A DNA stretch of 5,465 nucleotides from CAZGUG01 sp964529035 (GTDB lineage: Bacteria > Bacillota > Clostridia > Ch29): contig CAZGUG010000082.1 of NCBI GenBank assembly GCA_964529035.1, forward strand, positions 1 to 5,465. The letters run 5' to 3'. The notes under the pieces were generated by a model. That model made no database searches, was not told where the DNA came from, and saw nothing but the letters and a program-made list of their open reading frames with translations. Both the position numbers and the translations under genes were made by a program. This document shows positions 1 to 4,880 of the stretch, in pieces; position 1 is the stretch's first letter; each line of letters opens with the position of its first letter.

Positions 1-54
1 ATTTCAAGCTTTTTGCCGTATGCCTAATAACAGGCCCTACCGCGGGTTTCTTTA

Positions 55-83
55 TTGACGTCCCGCTTTATTGATGATAGAAT
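55..83 (+). promoter_or_regulatory. Sigma-A-type promoter of the cobalamin uptake operon
   Basis: The -35 element TTGACG (55-60) and the -10 element TAGAAT (78-83) are separated by exactly 17 bases, close to the consensus TTGACA-17-TATAAT. An AT-rich stretch follows, so transcription probably starts around 89-92. That lies just ahead of the first riboswitch helix, where the promoter of a riboswitch-controlled operon should be. No other promoter of this quality is seen before btuF. The sequence match is direct; its activity is inferred. Confidence 0.8.
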
Positions 84-103
84 TTATATAAACTAAATAG
101 CGT

Positions 104-252
104 GTCTCATGGTCCCGGAAGGGATAAAAGGGAAAGCGGTGCAAATCCGCTGCAGCCCCCGCTACTGTAAGCGAAGACAAGCCCGAAAAGCCACCGGAAA
201 CGGGAAGGGCGGGTAAAGGATGATTCGCAAGCCAGGAGACCTGCCCTGAGAC
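104..252 (+). promoter_or_regulatory. Cobalamin (vitamin B12) riboswitch
   Basis: This leader RNA carries the hallmarks of the cobalamin riboswitch. A closing helix P1 is formed by GTCTCA (104-109) and TGAGAC (247-252). The core contains GGTGCAAATCCGC (138-150) followed by GCAGCCCCCGCTACTGTAA (152-170). The B12 box AAGCCAGGAGACCTGCC lies at 229-245. The family binds adenosylcobalamin or a related cobalamin and switches off downstream B12 synthesis or transport genes. Here it precedes a terminator hairpin and then btuF-btuC-btuD, so B12 binding should promote premature termination. Which cobalamin form it prefers cannot be read with certainty; the long peripheral region suggests a class I (adenosylcobalamin) type. 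Confidence 0.95.
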
Positions 253-277
253 CTTGGTGCTTGGCCTTCGGAGGGAA

Positions 278-311
278 GGTGCGGTTAAAGTGCATATCGC
301 AGAACCTGCCC
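278..311 (+). promoter_or_regulatory. Possible antiterminator helix of the riboswitch
   Basis: Bases 278-286 (GGTGCGGTT) can pair with 303-311 (AACCTGCCC) in eight base pairs, with T280 and T307 bulged. This would capture the whole 5' arm of the terminator (303-309). A competing hairpin, CCTTC (265-269) with GAAGG (275-279), shares G278 and G279 and could release the terminator when the aptamer is folded. These pairings are visible in the sequence, but the regulatory roles are inferred and no folding energy was calculated. Confidence 0.4.
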
Positions 312-330
312 GGTGGAGCAGGTTTTTTTT
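303..330 (+). terminator. Riboswitch-controlled intrinsic terminator
   Basis: A perfect 7-bp stem, AACCTGC (303-309) with GCAGGTT (318-324), encloses the 8-base loop CCGGTGGA and runs into eight consecutive T (323-330). It lies about 50 bases after the aptamer and about 70 bases before the btuF start. That placement is typical of an expression platform acting by transcription termination rather than by masking the ribosome binding site. Confidence 0.88.
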
Positions 331-388
331 GGTTCCCTCCCCGCACAACAAAACCGGACAACGCCGCAGTTTGCTAGTACTCCAGATT

Positions 389-396
389 AGGGGGAG
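389..396 (+). promoter_or_regulatory. Ribosome binding site deciding the btuF start
   Basis: AGGGGGAG (389-396) lies 6 bases before ATG 403 but only 3 bases before the in-frame TTG at 400. The spacing favours ATG 403 as the true start. The same ten bases, AGGGGGAGAA, recur at 2380-2389 in front of btuD. Confidence 0.75.
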
Positions 397-402
397 AAAT
401 TG

Positions 403-1359
403 ATGAAAATTCTAAAGAGAATGTGCCTTTTTGTCATTATTACAGCATCGGTATTGGTGCTGGCATCGTGTTATTATGCCCGCCCGCAGTCCCTGGAAAA
501 CGGTTTGGACAAGCCGGATGTCGAAAGCGGGAAGTCCTTTCCCCTTGTAATTACCGATTTTGAGGGAAGAAAGGTCAGCATAGAAGATTCCACCGAAAGA
601 ATAGTATCCCTTGCCCCCGGCATAACCGAAATACTGTTTGAACTGGGCGTGGGCGGTAGGGTAGTGGGAGTAACCGATTTTGACGACTTTCCGGAAGAGG
701 TATCCAAAATCCCAAGGGTCGGTGATTTCCAGGGCCCCAATATGGAAGCCATAGCCGCCCAGAGACCGGATATCATATTCGCCTCCACCCTCTCGGGCAA
801 AAACAGCATGGAAGCCCTGCAGAGGCTTGGTATACCGGTACTGGTGCTTGAAGCAAGGAACATTGACGAGATTTACAGTTCCATACAAATATTAGGCGAA
901 ATTACCGGTAAGGCTGCCGAAGCCGATGCCCTGACAGCTTATATGAAGGAAAGGATGGCCCATATCGAGGAAAGGGTATCCGCCTGTCCCAGGCAGAGGG
1001 TTTTTTACATAGTGGACCTTAACGGCAACTTCACCGCGGGAAGGGGCACCTTTATAGACCATCTTATCACCCTAGGCGGGGGCGTAAATGTCGCCGCTGA
1101 CAGCGAAGGCTGGGTTCAGTACAGCATGGAAAACCTTGTCCTTAAGAACCCGGAGGTAATTATCACCGCCGCCCATGCCGGGGACATGCAGTCGCTGGGC
1201 AGCCTGCCGGGTTACAGGGACACCGATGCCGTTAAGAACAACAGGGTTTTTGTAATAAGCGACGACAATATCATAAGCCGCACCTCCTACAGGATTGTGC
1301 AGGGGCTGGAAGAAATAGCAAGATTTTTGCATCCCGAGGCCTTCAAAGATTTGGATTAA
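403..1359 (+). CDS. btuF: Vitamin B12 ABC transporter, substrate-binding lipoprotein BtuF
   Basis: This 318-residue protein should capture cobalamin outside the cell and hand it to BtuC. Residues 1-23 form a lipoprotein signal: a basic start, a hydrophobic core, and the lipobox LASC with Cys23 as the lipidation site, so it is expected to be anchored on the outer face of the membrane. The rest fits the Peripla_BP_2 (PF01497) fold. An N-lobe covers roughly 48-165, with the typical stretches IVSLAPGITEILFELG and RVGDFQGPNMEAIAAQRPDII. A helical linker follows, and a C-lobe covers about 198-312. Glu76 and Glu243 fall where the two BtuC-contacting glutamates of E. coli BtuF are expected; this placement is from memory, not an alignment. 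ATG 403 is preferred to the in-frame TTG at 400 because of ribosome binding site spacing. The family also includes iron-siderophore and haem binders, but the cobalamin riboswitch upstream strongly favours B12. It is first in the operon, 42 bases before btuC. Confidence 0.9.
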   Translation: MKILKRMCLFVIITASVLVLASCYYARPQSLENGLDKPDVESGKSFPLVITDFEGRKVSIEDSTERIVSLAPGITEILFELGVGGRVVGVTDFDDFPEEVSKIPRVGDFQGPNMEAIAAQRPDIIFASTLSGKNSMEALQRLGIPVLVLEARNIDEIYSSIQILGEITGKAAEADALTAYMKERMAHIEERVSACPRQRVFYIVDLNGNFTAGRGTFIDHLITLGGGVNVAADSEGWVQYSMENLVLKNPEVIITAAHAGDMQSLGSLPGYRDTDAVKNNRVFVISDDNIISRTSYRIVQGLEEIARFLHPEAFKDLD

Positions 1360-1401
1360 AATCTGTGGCCGTATCACGGGCTGCCGGAGGCGATAATTGT
1401 A

Positions 1402-2379
1402 TTGAAAAAATCCGCATCCTTTGTATTACTTATAATAATACTTGTTGTACTGCTTGCAGCCGCGTCGGTGGTGGGAAGCGTCAAAATACCCTTTGGAGAC
1501 ATAATAGGCATAATCCGGGGCAGCGGCGACAGCACTTACCGGGACATCCTACTGGGTATAAGAATGCCCAGGATAATACAGGCAGCGGCTATTGGCATGG
1601 GCCTTTCGGTAAGCGGTGCCTTTTTGCAGGGGCTTTTGGGCAACCCGCTGGCGGACCCATATATACTGGGCATATCCTCCGGGGCTGCCCTGGGCGCGGC
1701 CGTTTCCATTGTCCTGGGACTGGGGATACTGGCCACCCAGGCGATTGCCTTTGCTGCGGCCCTTGCCACCATATACCTGGTTATTTCGCTGTCGAGGCTT
1801 GGTCCCGGAACCGGCGGCACCACGCTGCTGCTTGCGGGTATCGCGGTAAGCACATTTCTCTCGGCAATACTGTCCTTCATAATGCTTATCAGCCATCAGC
1901 AGATGTCCAGCATAGTGTTCTGGATGATGGGCGGTTTCAGCCTTATTTCATGGAATGAAGTCTTAGTTTCGCTTCCCCCCATACTGGCCGGGACACTGCT
2001 TATGTATATGTACTCCAAGGAACTTAATGCAATCATTATGGGCAGGGAAACCGCCGAGCACCTGGGGGTGGAAACCAGCAGGGTGTTTGTAATAATACTT
2101 GCCTGCGGCTCGCTTGTAACCGCCGCCGCCGTTGCAGTAAGCGGCATTGTCGGGTTCGTGGGTCTTATGGTGCCCCATATTACCCGGATGTTTGTGGGGC
2201 CGGACAACAGGATACTGATACCCTTTTCGGCGGTAGTGGGCGCAATATTTCTGGTGTTTGCCGATGCACTGTCCCGCACCCTGATACAGCCCGCCGAGAT
2301 ACCCGTAGGTATAATTACTGCCATATTCGGCGGCCCCTTTTTCCTGTATATATTAAAGACCAACAAAACGTTGAAGTAA
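1402..2379 (+). CDS. btuC: Vitamin B12 ABC transporter, permease BtuC (FecCD family)
   Basis: This 325-residue integral membrane protein forms, as a dimer, the channel for cobalamin. It is almost wholly hydrophobic and has the usual length and about ten membrane helices of the FecCD family (PF01032). Visible family motifs are RMPR (54-57), GNPLADPYILGISSGA (80-95), the GRETAEHLGV segment (214-223) thought to contact the ATPase, GFVGLMVPHITR (251-262), and the C-terminal IPVGIITAIFGGPFFLYIL (300-318). Arg54, Arg57 and Arg292 match the arginines of E. coli BtuC that salt-bridge to BtuF glutamates (from memory). The start is a TTG, with GGAGG at 1386-1390 about 11 bases upstream, a somewhat long spacing; no ATG or GTG in frame competes nearby. 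BtuD follows after 15 bases, suggesting co-translation. Siderophore permeases look similar, so the substrate is assigned from the riboswitch. Confidence 0.92.
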   Translation: MKKSASFVLLIIILVVLLAAASVVGSVKIPFGDIIGIIRGSGDSTYRDILLGIRMPRIIQAAAIGMGLSVSGAFLQGLLGNPLADPYILGISSGAALGAAVSIVLGLGILATQAIAFAAALATIYLVISLSRLGPGTGGTTLLLAGIAVSTFLSAILSFIMLISHQQMSSIVFWMMGGFSLISWNEVLVSLPPILAGTLLMYMYSKELNAIIMGRETAEHLGVETSRVFVIILACGSLVTAAAVAVSGIVGFVGLMVPHITRMFVGPDNRILIPFSAVVGAIFLVFADALSRTLIQPAEIPVGIITAIFGGPFFLYILKTNKTLK

Positions 2380-2394
2380 AGGGGGAGAAGGCCT

Positions 2395-3165
2395 GTGGAC
2401 GCGATAAAAGTAAGCGGTTTGAGTTTTGATTATCCCGGAAAACCGGTGCTTAAAGGAATAAACCTTACCCTTTCGGAGGGCAGCTTCACCGCAGTGCTGG
2501 GGCCCAACGGATGCGGCAAAACAACGCTTCTGAAAAACATCTCGGGATACTTAAAACCCCGGTGGGGGAAAATCCGGGTCCTCAACAAATCCGTATCCGG
2601 CCTTAGCGCCAGGGAAAGGGCACGAATGATAGGATACATCCCTCATAATACTGCCGCAGGCTTTGATTTCACATGTCATGAAGTGGTATCCATGGGTCGG
2701 CTGCCCTATTTGGGCCGCTTTCAGTGGGAAACCGGGACCGATAGGAAAGCAATACAAGAGTCCATGGAGCTTACCGGGACCTGGGACCTGAGAAACAGGC
2801 TGATAAACAGTGTAAGCGGCGGCGAGATGCAAAGGGTACTTATTGCTCGGGCCCTTGCACAGCAGCCTAAAGTACTGCTTATGGATGAGCCGGTTTCACA
2901 CCTGGACATTAAATTTCAAATGGATATAATCAACCTGGTGGGTCGGCTGTGTGACGAGTTTGGCATTACCGCAGTGGCGGTGCTGCACGATATAAACCTT
3001 GCCAGCCGGTACTGCAGTCAAATCGTGCTTATGAAGGAAGGCAGAATAATATCCACCGGCAGCGCTTCCGACGTTATTACCGAAAAAAATTTAAAAAACG
3101 TGTTCGACGTGGAAATCGAAGTTTTGAAGCCCCACTGTCTTGTTGTGCCCAAATCCTTAAATTAG
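2395..3165 (+). CDS. btuD: Vitamin B12 ABC transporter, ATP-binding protein BtuD
   Basis: This 256-residue cytoplasmic ATPase should power the BtuC channel. The nucleotide-binding domain is complete in order: A-loop Tyr13, Walker A GPNGCGKT (36-43), signature VSGGE (140-144), Walker B VLLMDE (160-165), D-loop SHLD (168-171) and switch His198. The length and the GRLPYLGRF segment after the Q-loop are typical of the FepC/BtuD/HmuV group. One oddity stands out: the Q-loop position reads YIPHNT, with His84 (codon CAT) where nearly all ABC ATPases have Gln. The start is GTG 2395, with AGGGGGAG (2380-2387) 7 bases upstream. It is the last gene of the btuFCD operon. No clear terminator follows, so some transcription may continue into the next gene, 100 bases on. 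Confidence 0.93.
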   Translation: MDAIKVSGLSFDYPGKPVLKGINLTLSEGSFTAVLGPNGCGKTTLLKNISGYLKPRWGKIRVLNKSVSGLSARERARMIGYIPHNTAAGFDFTCHEVVSMGRLPYLGRFQWETGTDRKAIQESMELTGTWDLRNRLINSVSGGEMQRVLIARALAQQPKVLLMDEPVSHLDIKFQMDIINLVGRLCDEFGITAVAVLHDINLASRYCSQIVLMKEGRIISTGSASDVITEKNLKNVFDVEIEVLKPHCLVVPKSLN

Positions 3166-3188
3166 CTATTTCTGCCATTTTTTATATG

Positions 3189-3194
3189 TATAAT
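3189..3194 (+). promoter_or_regulatory. Possible -10 element for the YvlD-like gene
   Basis: A perfect TATAAT lies in the 100-base gap between btuD and the next gene, about 70 bases before its start. No convincing -35 element is found 16-18 bases upstream, where the sequence reads CTATTT. The site could support a separate promoter, but it may be chance in an AT-rich gap. The gap also lacks a recognisable terminator. Confidence 0.35.
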
Positions 3195-3265
3195 AAACTT
3201 TATGAATATTTCCGCTGATACAAAGCATACTAAAAATGCACAATACTCAAAAAGGAGTGTGAACA

Positions 3266-3646
3266 ATGGCAGAAAGGGAAAGAAATGATGAAACCCGTCA
3301 AGGGGGACAAAATATTGATATTGCCGGCATATTGGTAAGACTTGTAGTTGCAGCGGTGGTTCTTGGCATAACCGCCTTTCTGACACCCGGCTTCAGGATT
3401 GAGGGTATTTGGTCGCTGCTTATAGGAGCGGTTGTGCTGGCAGTATTGGACTACTTTGTAACCAGGCTGATAGGTGTGGAAGCCTCTCCCTTTGGTAAGG
3501 GAGTCGTCGGTTTCATAACAGCCGCGGTTATCATCTACGCTACACAGTTTTTTGTAACCGGCTTTAACGTGACTATCTGGGGAGCTATTATTGGAGCTCT
3601 TATATTCGGCATAGTGGATGCAATAATTCCCGGAAAGGCTATGTAA
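3266..3646 (+). CDS. Small four-helix membrane protein, YvlD/phage-holin-like family (PF04020-like)
   Basis: The 126-residue protein has a charged, hydrophilic N-terminus (1-18) and then four hydrophobic segments at about 20-40, 49-69, 77-97 and 102-122. The pattern of a helix ending in LTPGFRIEGIWSLLIGAVVLAVLDYFVTRLIG resembles the family often labelled 'phage holin family protein' or YvlD. Members are common in Firmicutes chromosomes, and their biochemical role is not established. No lysin, capsid or other phage gene is nearby, so a lytic role is unlikely; a membrane or envelope function is only a guess. The start is well supported: AAGGAG (3252-3257) lies 8 bases before ATG 3266. The stop TAA merges directly into the A-run of the terminator at 3647-3673. 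The family assignment is from pattern recognition. Confidence 0.75.
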   Translation: MAERERNDETRQGGQNIDIAGILVRLVVAAVVLGITAFLTPGFRIEGIWSLLIGAVVLAVLDYFVTRLIGVEASPFGKGVVGFITAAVIIYATQFFVTGFNVTIWGAIIGALIFGIVDAIIPGKAM

Positions 3647-3673
3647 AAAAAGTCCTCATAACGAGGACTTTTT
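3647..3673. terminator. Bidirectional intrinsic terminator between convergent genes
   Basis: AAAAAGTCCTC (3647-3657) pairs perfectly with GAGGACTTTTT (3663-3673) over 11 bp around the 5-base loop ATAAC. Read on +, it ends the YvlD-like gene with a run of five T. Read on -, it ends the DUF5665-like gene with a run of seven T, and that gene's stop codon (3672-3674) overlaps the hairpin. One hairpin therefore serves both convergent genes. Confidence 0.9.
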
Positions 3674-3980
3674 ATCTGCCGGTGCTCAGTTCCTGCTGAA
3701 CTATACGAACAATATCACTTATGAAATCGCCCAGTACCGGAATGTTTAACAAAACAATTCTCTGCAGTATGTAAACGATAATTGCACCCAGTATTGTAAA
3801 CCCCACCGCCATACCGAAACCTCTTATAAGACCTATAAAAAAATTGTACCTGATAAAGCTTTTGTTTGAATCTATTCTTTCTATAAAACTCCCGAGCCTG
3901 ATTTTATCCAACTTCAAATTAATCCTTTCTATATCCGAAGCGATTCTTTCGATGTCACTGTCTGCATGTTTATTGGTCAA
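3672..3980 (-). CDS. DUF5665-like small membrane protein
   Basis: The 102-residue product resembles the DUF5665 family of Firmicutes proteins, whose function is unknown. The recognisable core runs from about 45 to 97: an NFFIGLIRGFGMAVGFTILGAIIVYILQRI membrane stretch followed by the LNIPVLGDFISDIVRIVQ tail. The N-terminal 8-28 region is charged with regularly spaced Ile and Leu, contains SDIERI twice (8-13 and 15-20), and could form a short coiled coil. One membrane segment spans roughly 50-78. The start is TTG (3978-3980), supported by GGGGAGGT (3989-3996), whose GGAGGT core sits 8 bases upstream; no ATG is near. It converges on the YvlD-like gene and shares its terminator. The family name comes from motif recognition, with no search run. 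Confidence 0.8.
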   Translation of the reverse strand: MTNKHADSDIERIASDIERINLKLDKIRLGSFIERIDSNKSFIRYNFFIGLIRGFGMAVGFTILGAIIVYILQRIVLLNIPVLGDFISDIVRIVQQELSTGR

Positions 3981-3988
3981 TGAGTTCT

Positions 3989-3996
3989 ACCTCCCC
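3989..3996 (-). promoter_or_regulatory. Ribosome binding site supporting a TTG start
   Basis: On the - strand this reads GGGGAGGT, an almost perfect anti-16S match, with eight bases between it and the TTG at 3980. It is what justifies a TTG start for the DUF5665-like gene, which has no ATG in the right place. Confidence 0.75.
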
Positions 3997-4008
3997 GGCG
4001 AAAATACA

Positions 4009-4041
4009 CGGCTGTACTTTTTTCCGGCAGCAAAAAAGCCG
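4009..4041 (-). other. Leader hairpin upstream of the DUF5665-like gene
   Basis: On the - strand CGGCTTTTTT (4041-4032) can pair with AAAAAA (4023-4018) and then GCCG (4012-4009), giving 10 bp around an 8-base loop with a 5-base bulge (4017-4013). It lies between the possible -10 element at 4059-4064 and the ribosome binding site. No T-run follows on the - strand, so it does not look like a terminator. It may simply stabilise the message; no function is assigned. Confidence 0.35.
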
Positions 4042-4058
4042 TTCATACTATATATATT

Positions 4059-4064
4059 ATTATA
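4059..4064 (-). promoter_or_regulatory. Possible -10 element for the DUF5665-like gene
   Basis: The - strand reads TATAAT here, about 80 bases before the TTG start, in an AT-rich patch. The expected -35 position gives no good match (ACTGCG at 17-base spacing), so only the -10 half is supported. The gene needs a promoter in this area because the upstream gene on the same strand ends in a terminator at 4120-4169. Confidence 0.35.
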
Positions 4065-4119
4065 CACCTTAAAAATTATTTCGCAGTATTTCTAATCCCG
4101 GGGTTTCCATTTATCAAAC

Positions 4120-4169
4120 AAAAAATAAAAACGGGCGGAAATACACAGAGCACCATGTTTTCCGCCGGT
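4120..4169 (-). terminator. Intrinsic terminator of the YhcN-like gene
   Basis: On the - strand GGCGGAAA (4166-4159) pairs with TTTCCGCC (4141-4134) across a 17-base loop. Two further pairs lie beyond a G-G mismatch in the complementary strand notation. The 3' side continues as CG followed by TTTTTATTTTTT (4131-4120). It begins about 30 bases after the YhcN-like stop codon, which fits termination of that gene. On + the hairpin is followed by only two T, so it acts in one direction. Confidence 0.8.
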
Positions 4170-4200
4170 TATTTGATTTAAGTTATTGCAACTTTTTCTT

Positions 4201-4713
4201 TTACCTTGCAGGTGCAGGCCTTCGGAATATCTCTTCTATCTGCCTAATCAGCCCTGTTGCAGGCTCTCCTCTTTCAATATCCCTTGCATAGTTTCTGAGT
4301 CTTTGAACCGCATCAACATCCGCCGTTACATATACCCTGGTCAGCATCCGGTCGGAGGTCTGGGCGGTATCAATAACCCTTTGCTTGAGGGTATCCGTCA
4401 TTCTGCCCTGCATGTCCTCATCCATGTCTATCCCGATATAGGCCGTAACTCCGCTGACTATTACGGTGGCTTCTTCCACGCCTTCCAGTTCGTCTACACG
4501 GTTTGCAATGTTATCAGCCCTTCTTGCATCTTCCTGAGGATCGCTGTTGGGCACCCTGTTGGCGGGTCCCTCGGGAGTATCAGGCAGCGGCTGGGTTCTC
4601 TGCTGCGGTGCCGGTGTCGTATCGGGTGCGGGTCTTTGCTGTGGTGCACATCCCACCGCCAGCGATACTGTCAGCAGGGATACAAAAAGAATATAAATCA
4701 TTTTTCGTTTCAT
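4201..4713 (-). CDS. YhcN/YlaJ-family sporulation lipoprotein
   Basis: This 170-residue protein begins with a lipoprotein signal (basic 1-4, hydrophobic 5-20). Its lipobox LAVGC places the lipid on Cys22; Ala instead of Leu at -3 makes it slightly atypical. A Pro/Gln-rich flexible linker spans about 23-58. The domain from about 62 to 165 matches the Spore_YhcN_YlaJ pattern (PF09580): RADNIANRVDELEGVEEA, then TVIVSGVTAYIGIDM, then a long helical region with a VYVTADVDAVQRLR strand-helix. Related Bacillus proteins are forespore-expressed lipoproteins of the spore membrane with a role in germination or outgrowth; the exact function is unclear. The reading frame stays open 57 codons further upstream, but ATG 4713 is chosen because AAGGGAG (4730-4724) lies 10 bases before it and the signal peptide starts right there. 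It has its own terminator and stands apart from the glycerate kinase gene by 167 bases. Confidence 0.88.
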   Translation of the reverse strand: MKRKMIYILFVSLLTVSLAVGCAPQQRPAPDTTPAPQQRTQPLPDTPEGPANRVPNSDPQEDARRADNIANRVDELEGVEEATVIVSGVTAYIGIDMDEDMQGRMTDTLKQRVIDTAQTSDRMLTRVYVTADVDAVQRLRNYARDIERGEPATGLIRQIEEIFRRPAPAR

Positions 4714-4772
4714 ATTATCGATTCTCCCTTCAAAAAAGAATCTATTAATAGTCTTTGAAAGTCGGAGATTTT

Positions 4773-4788
4773 TATTATGCCAATTATA
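4773..4788 (-). promoter_or_regulatory. Possible promoter elements for the YhcN-like gene
   Basis: In the 167-base gap ahead of the lipoprotein gene the - strand contains TATAAT (4788-4783) and, just after it, CATAATA (4779-4773). The latter fits the -10 pattern CATNNTA of forespore sigma factors (sigma-F/sigma-G). A matching -35 is not clear for either: CCTACA stands 17 bases before TATAAT. Forespore control would suit the gene's family, but the evidence here is only the short -10 match. Confidence 0.3.
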
Positions 4789-4880
4789 TGAACTAAAACA
4801 TATATTGTAGGAAACATTCCTTATAATAATAAAAACAGTGCCGGCAGTCCTACAAAGCACATATGTAAAATTTTGAAAAA

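Noticed and set aside
21..50. Possible terminator of an upstream gene (GCCT/AGGC hairpin, then CGCGGGTTTC)
   Set aside because: The stem is only four base pairs and the T-run is three, with no gene end visible to the left, so it is not supported.
52..361. Two reading frames on the - strand across the leader
   Set aside because: They lie fully over the riboswitch, terminator and promoter, lack convincing ribosome binding sites, and encode no recognisable protein.
1365..1958. A 197-codon + strand frame overlapping btuC
   Set aside because: It is a shifted-frame shadow of btuC: composition is Cys/His/Gly-rich without family motifs, whereas the btuC frame has full FecCD motifs.
3266..3646. Phage remnant or lysis cassette suggested by the holin-like protein
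   Set aside because: No endolysin, structural, integrase or repeat sequence is nearby, and this family is common as a lone chromosomal gene in Firmicutes.
4186..4758. A 190-codon + strand frame across the YhcN-like gene
   Set aside because: It is antisense to a clear lipoprotein gene, contains the terminator-side leader, and has no recognisable domain or ribosome binding site.
4806..4854. Inverted repeat TGTAGGA / TCCTACA with a 35-base spacer
   Set aside because: Seven-base arms with a long AT-rich spacer are expected by chance in such a gap, there is no adjacent T-run, and no operator is known with this form.
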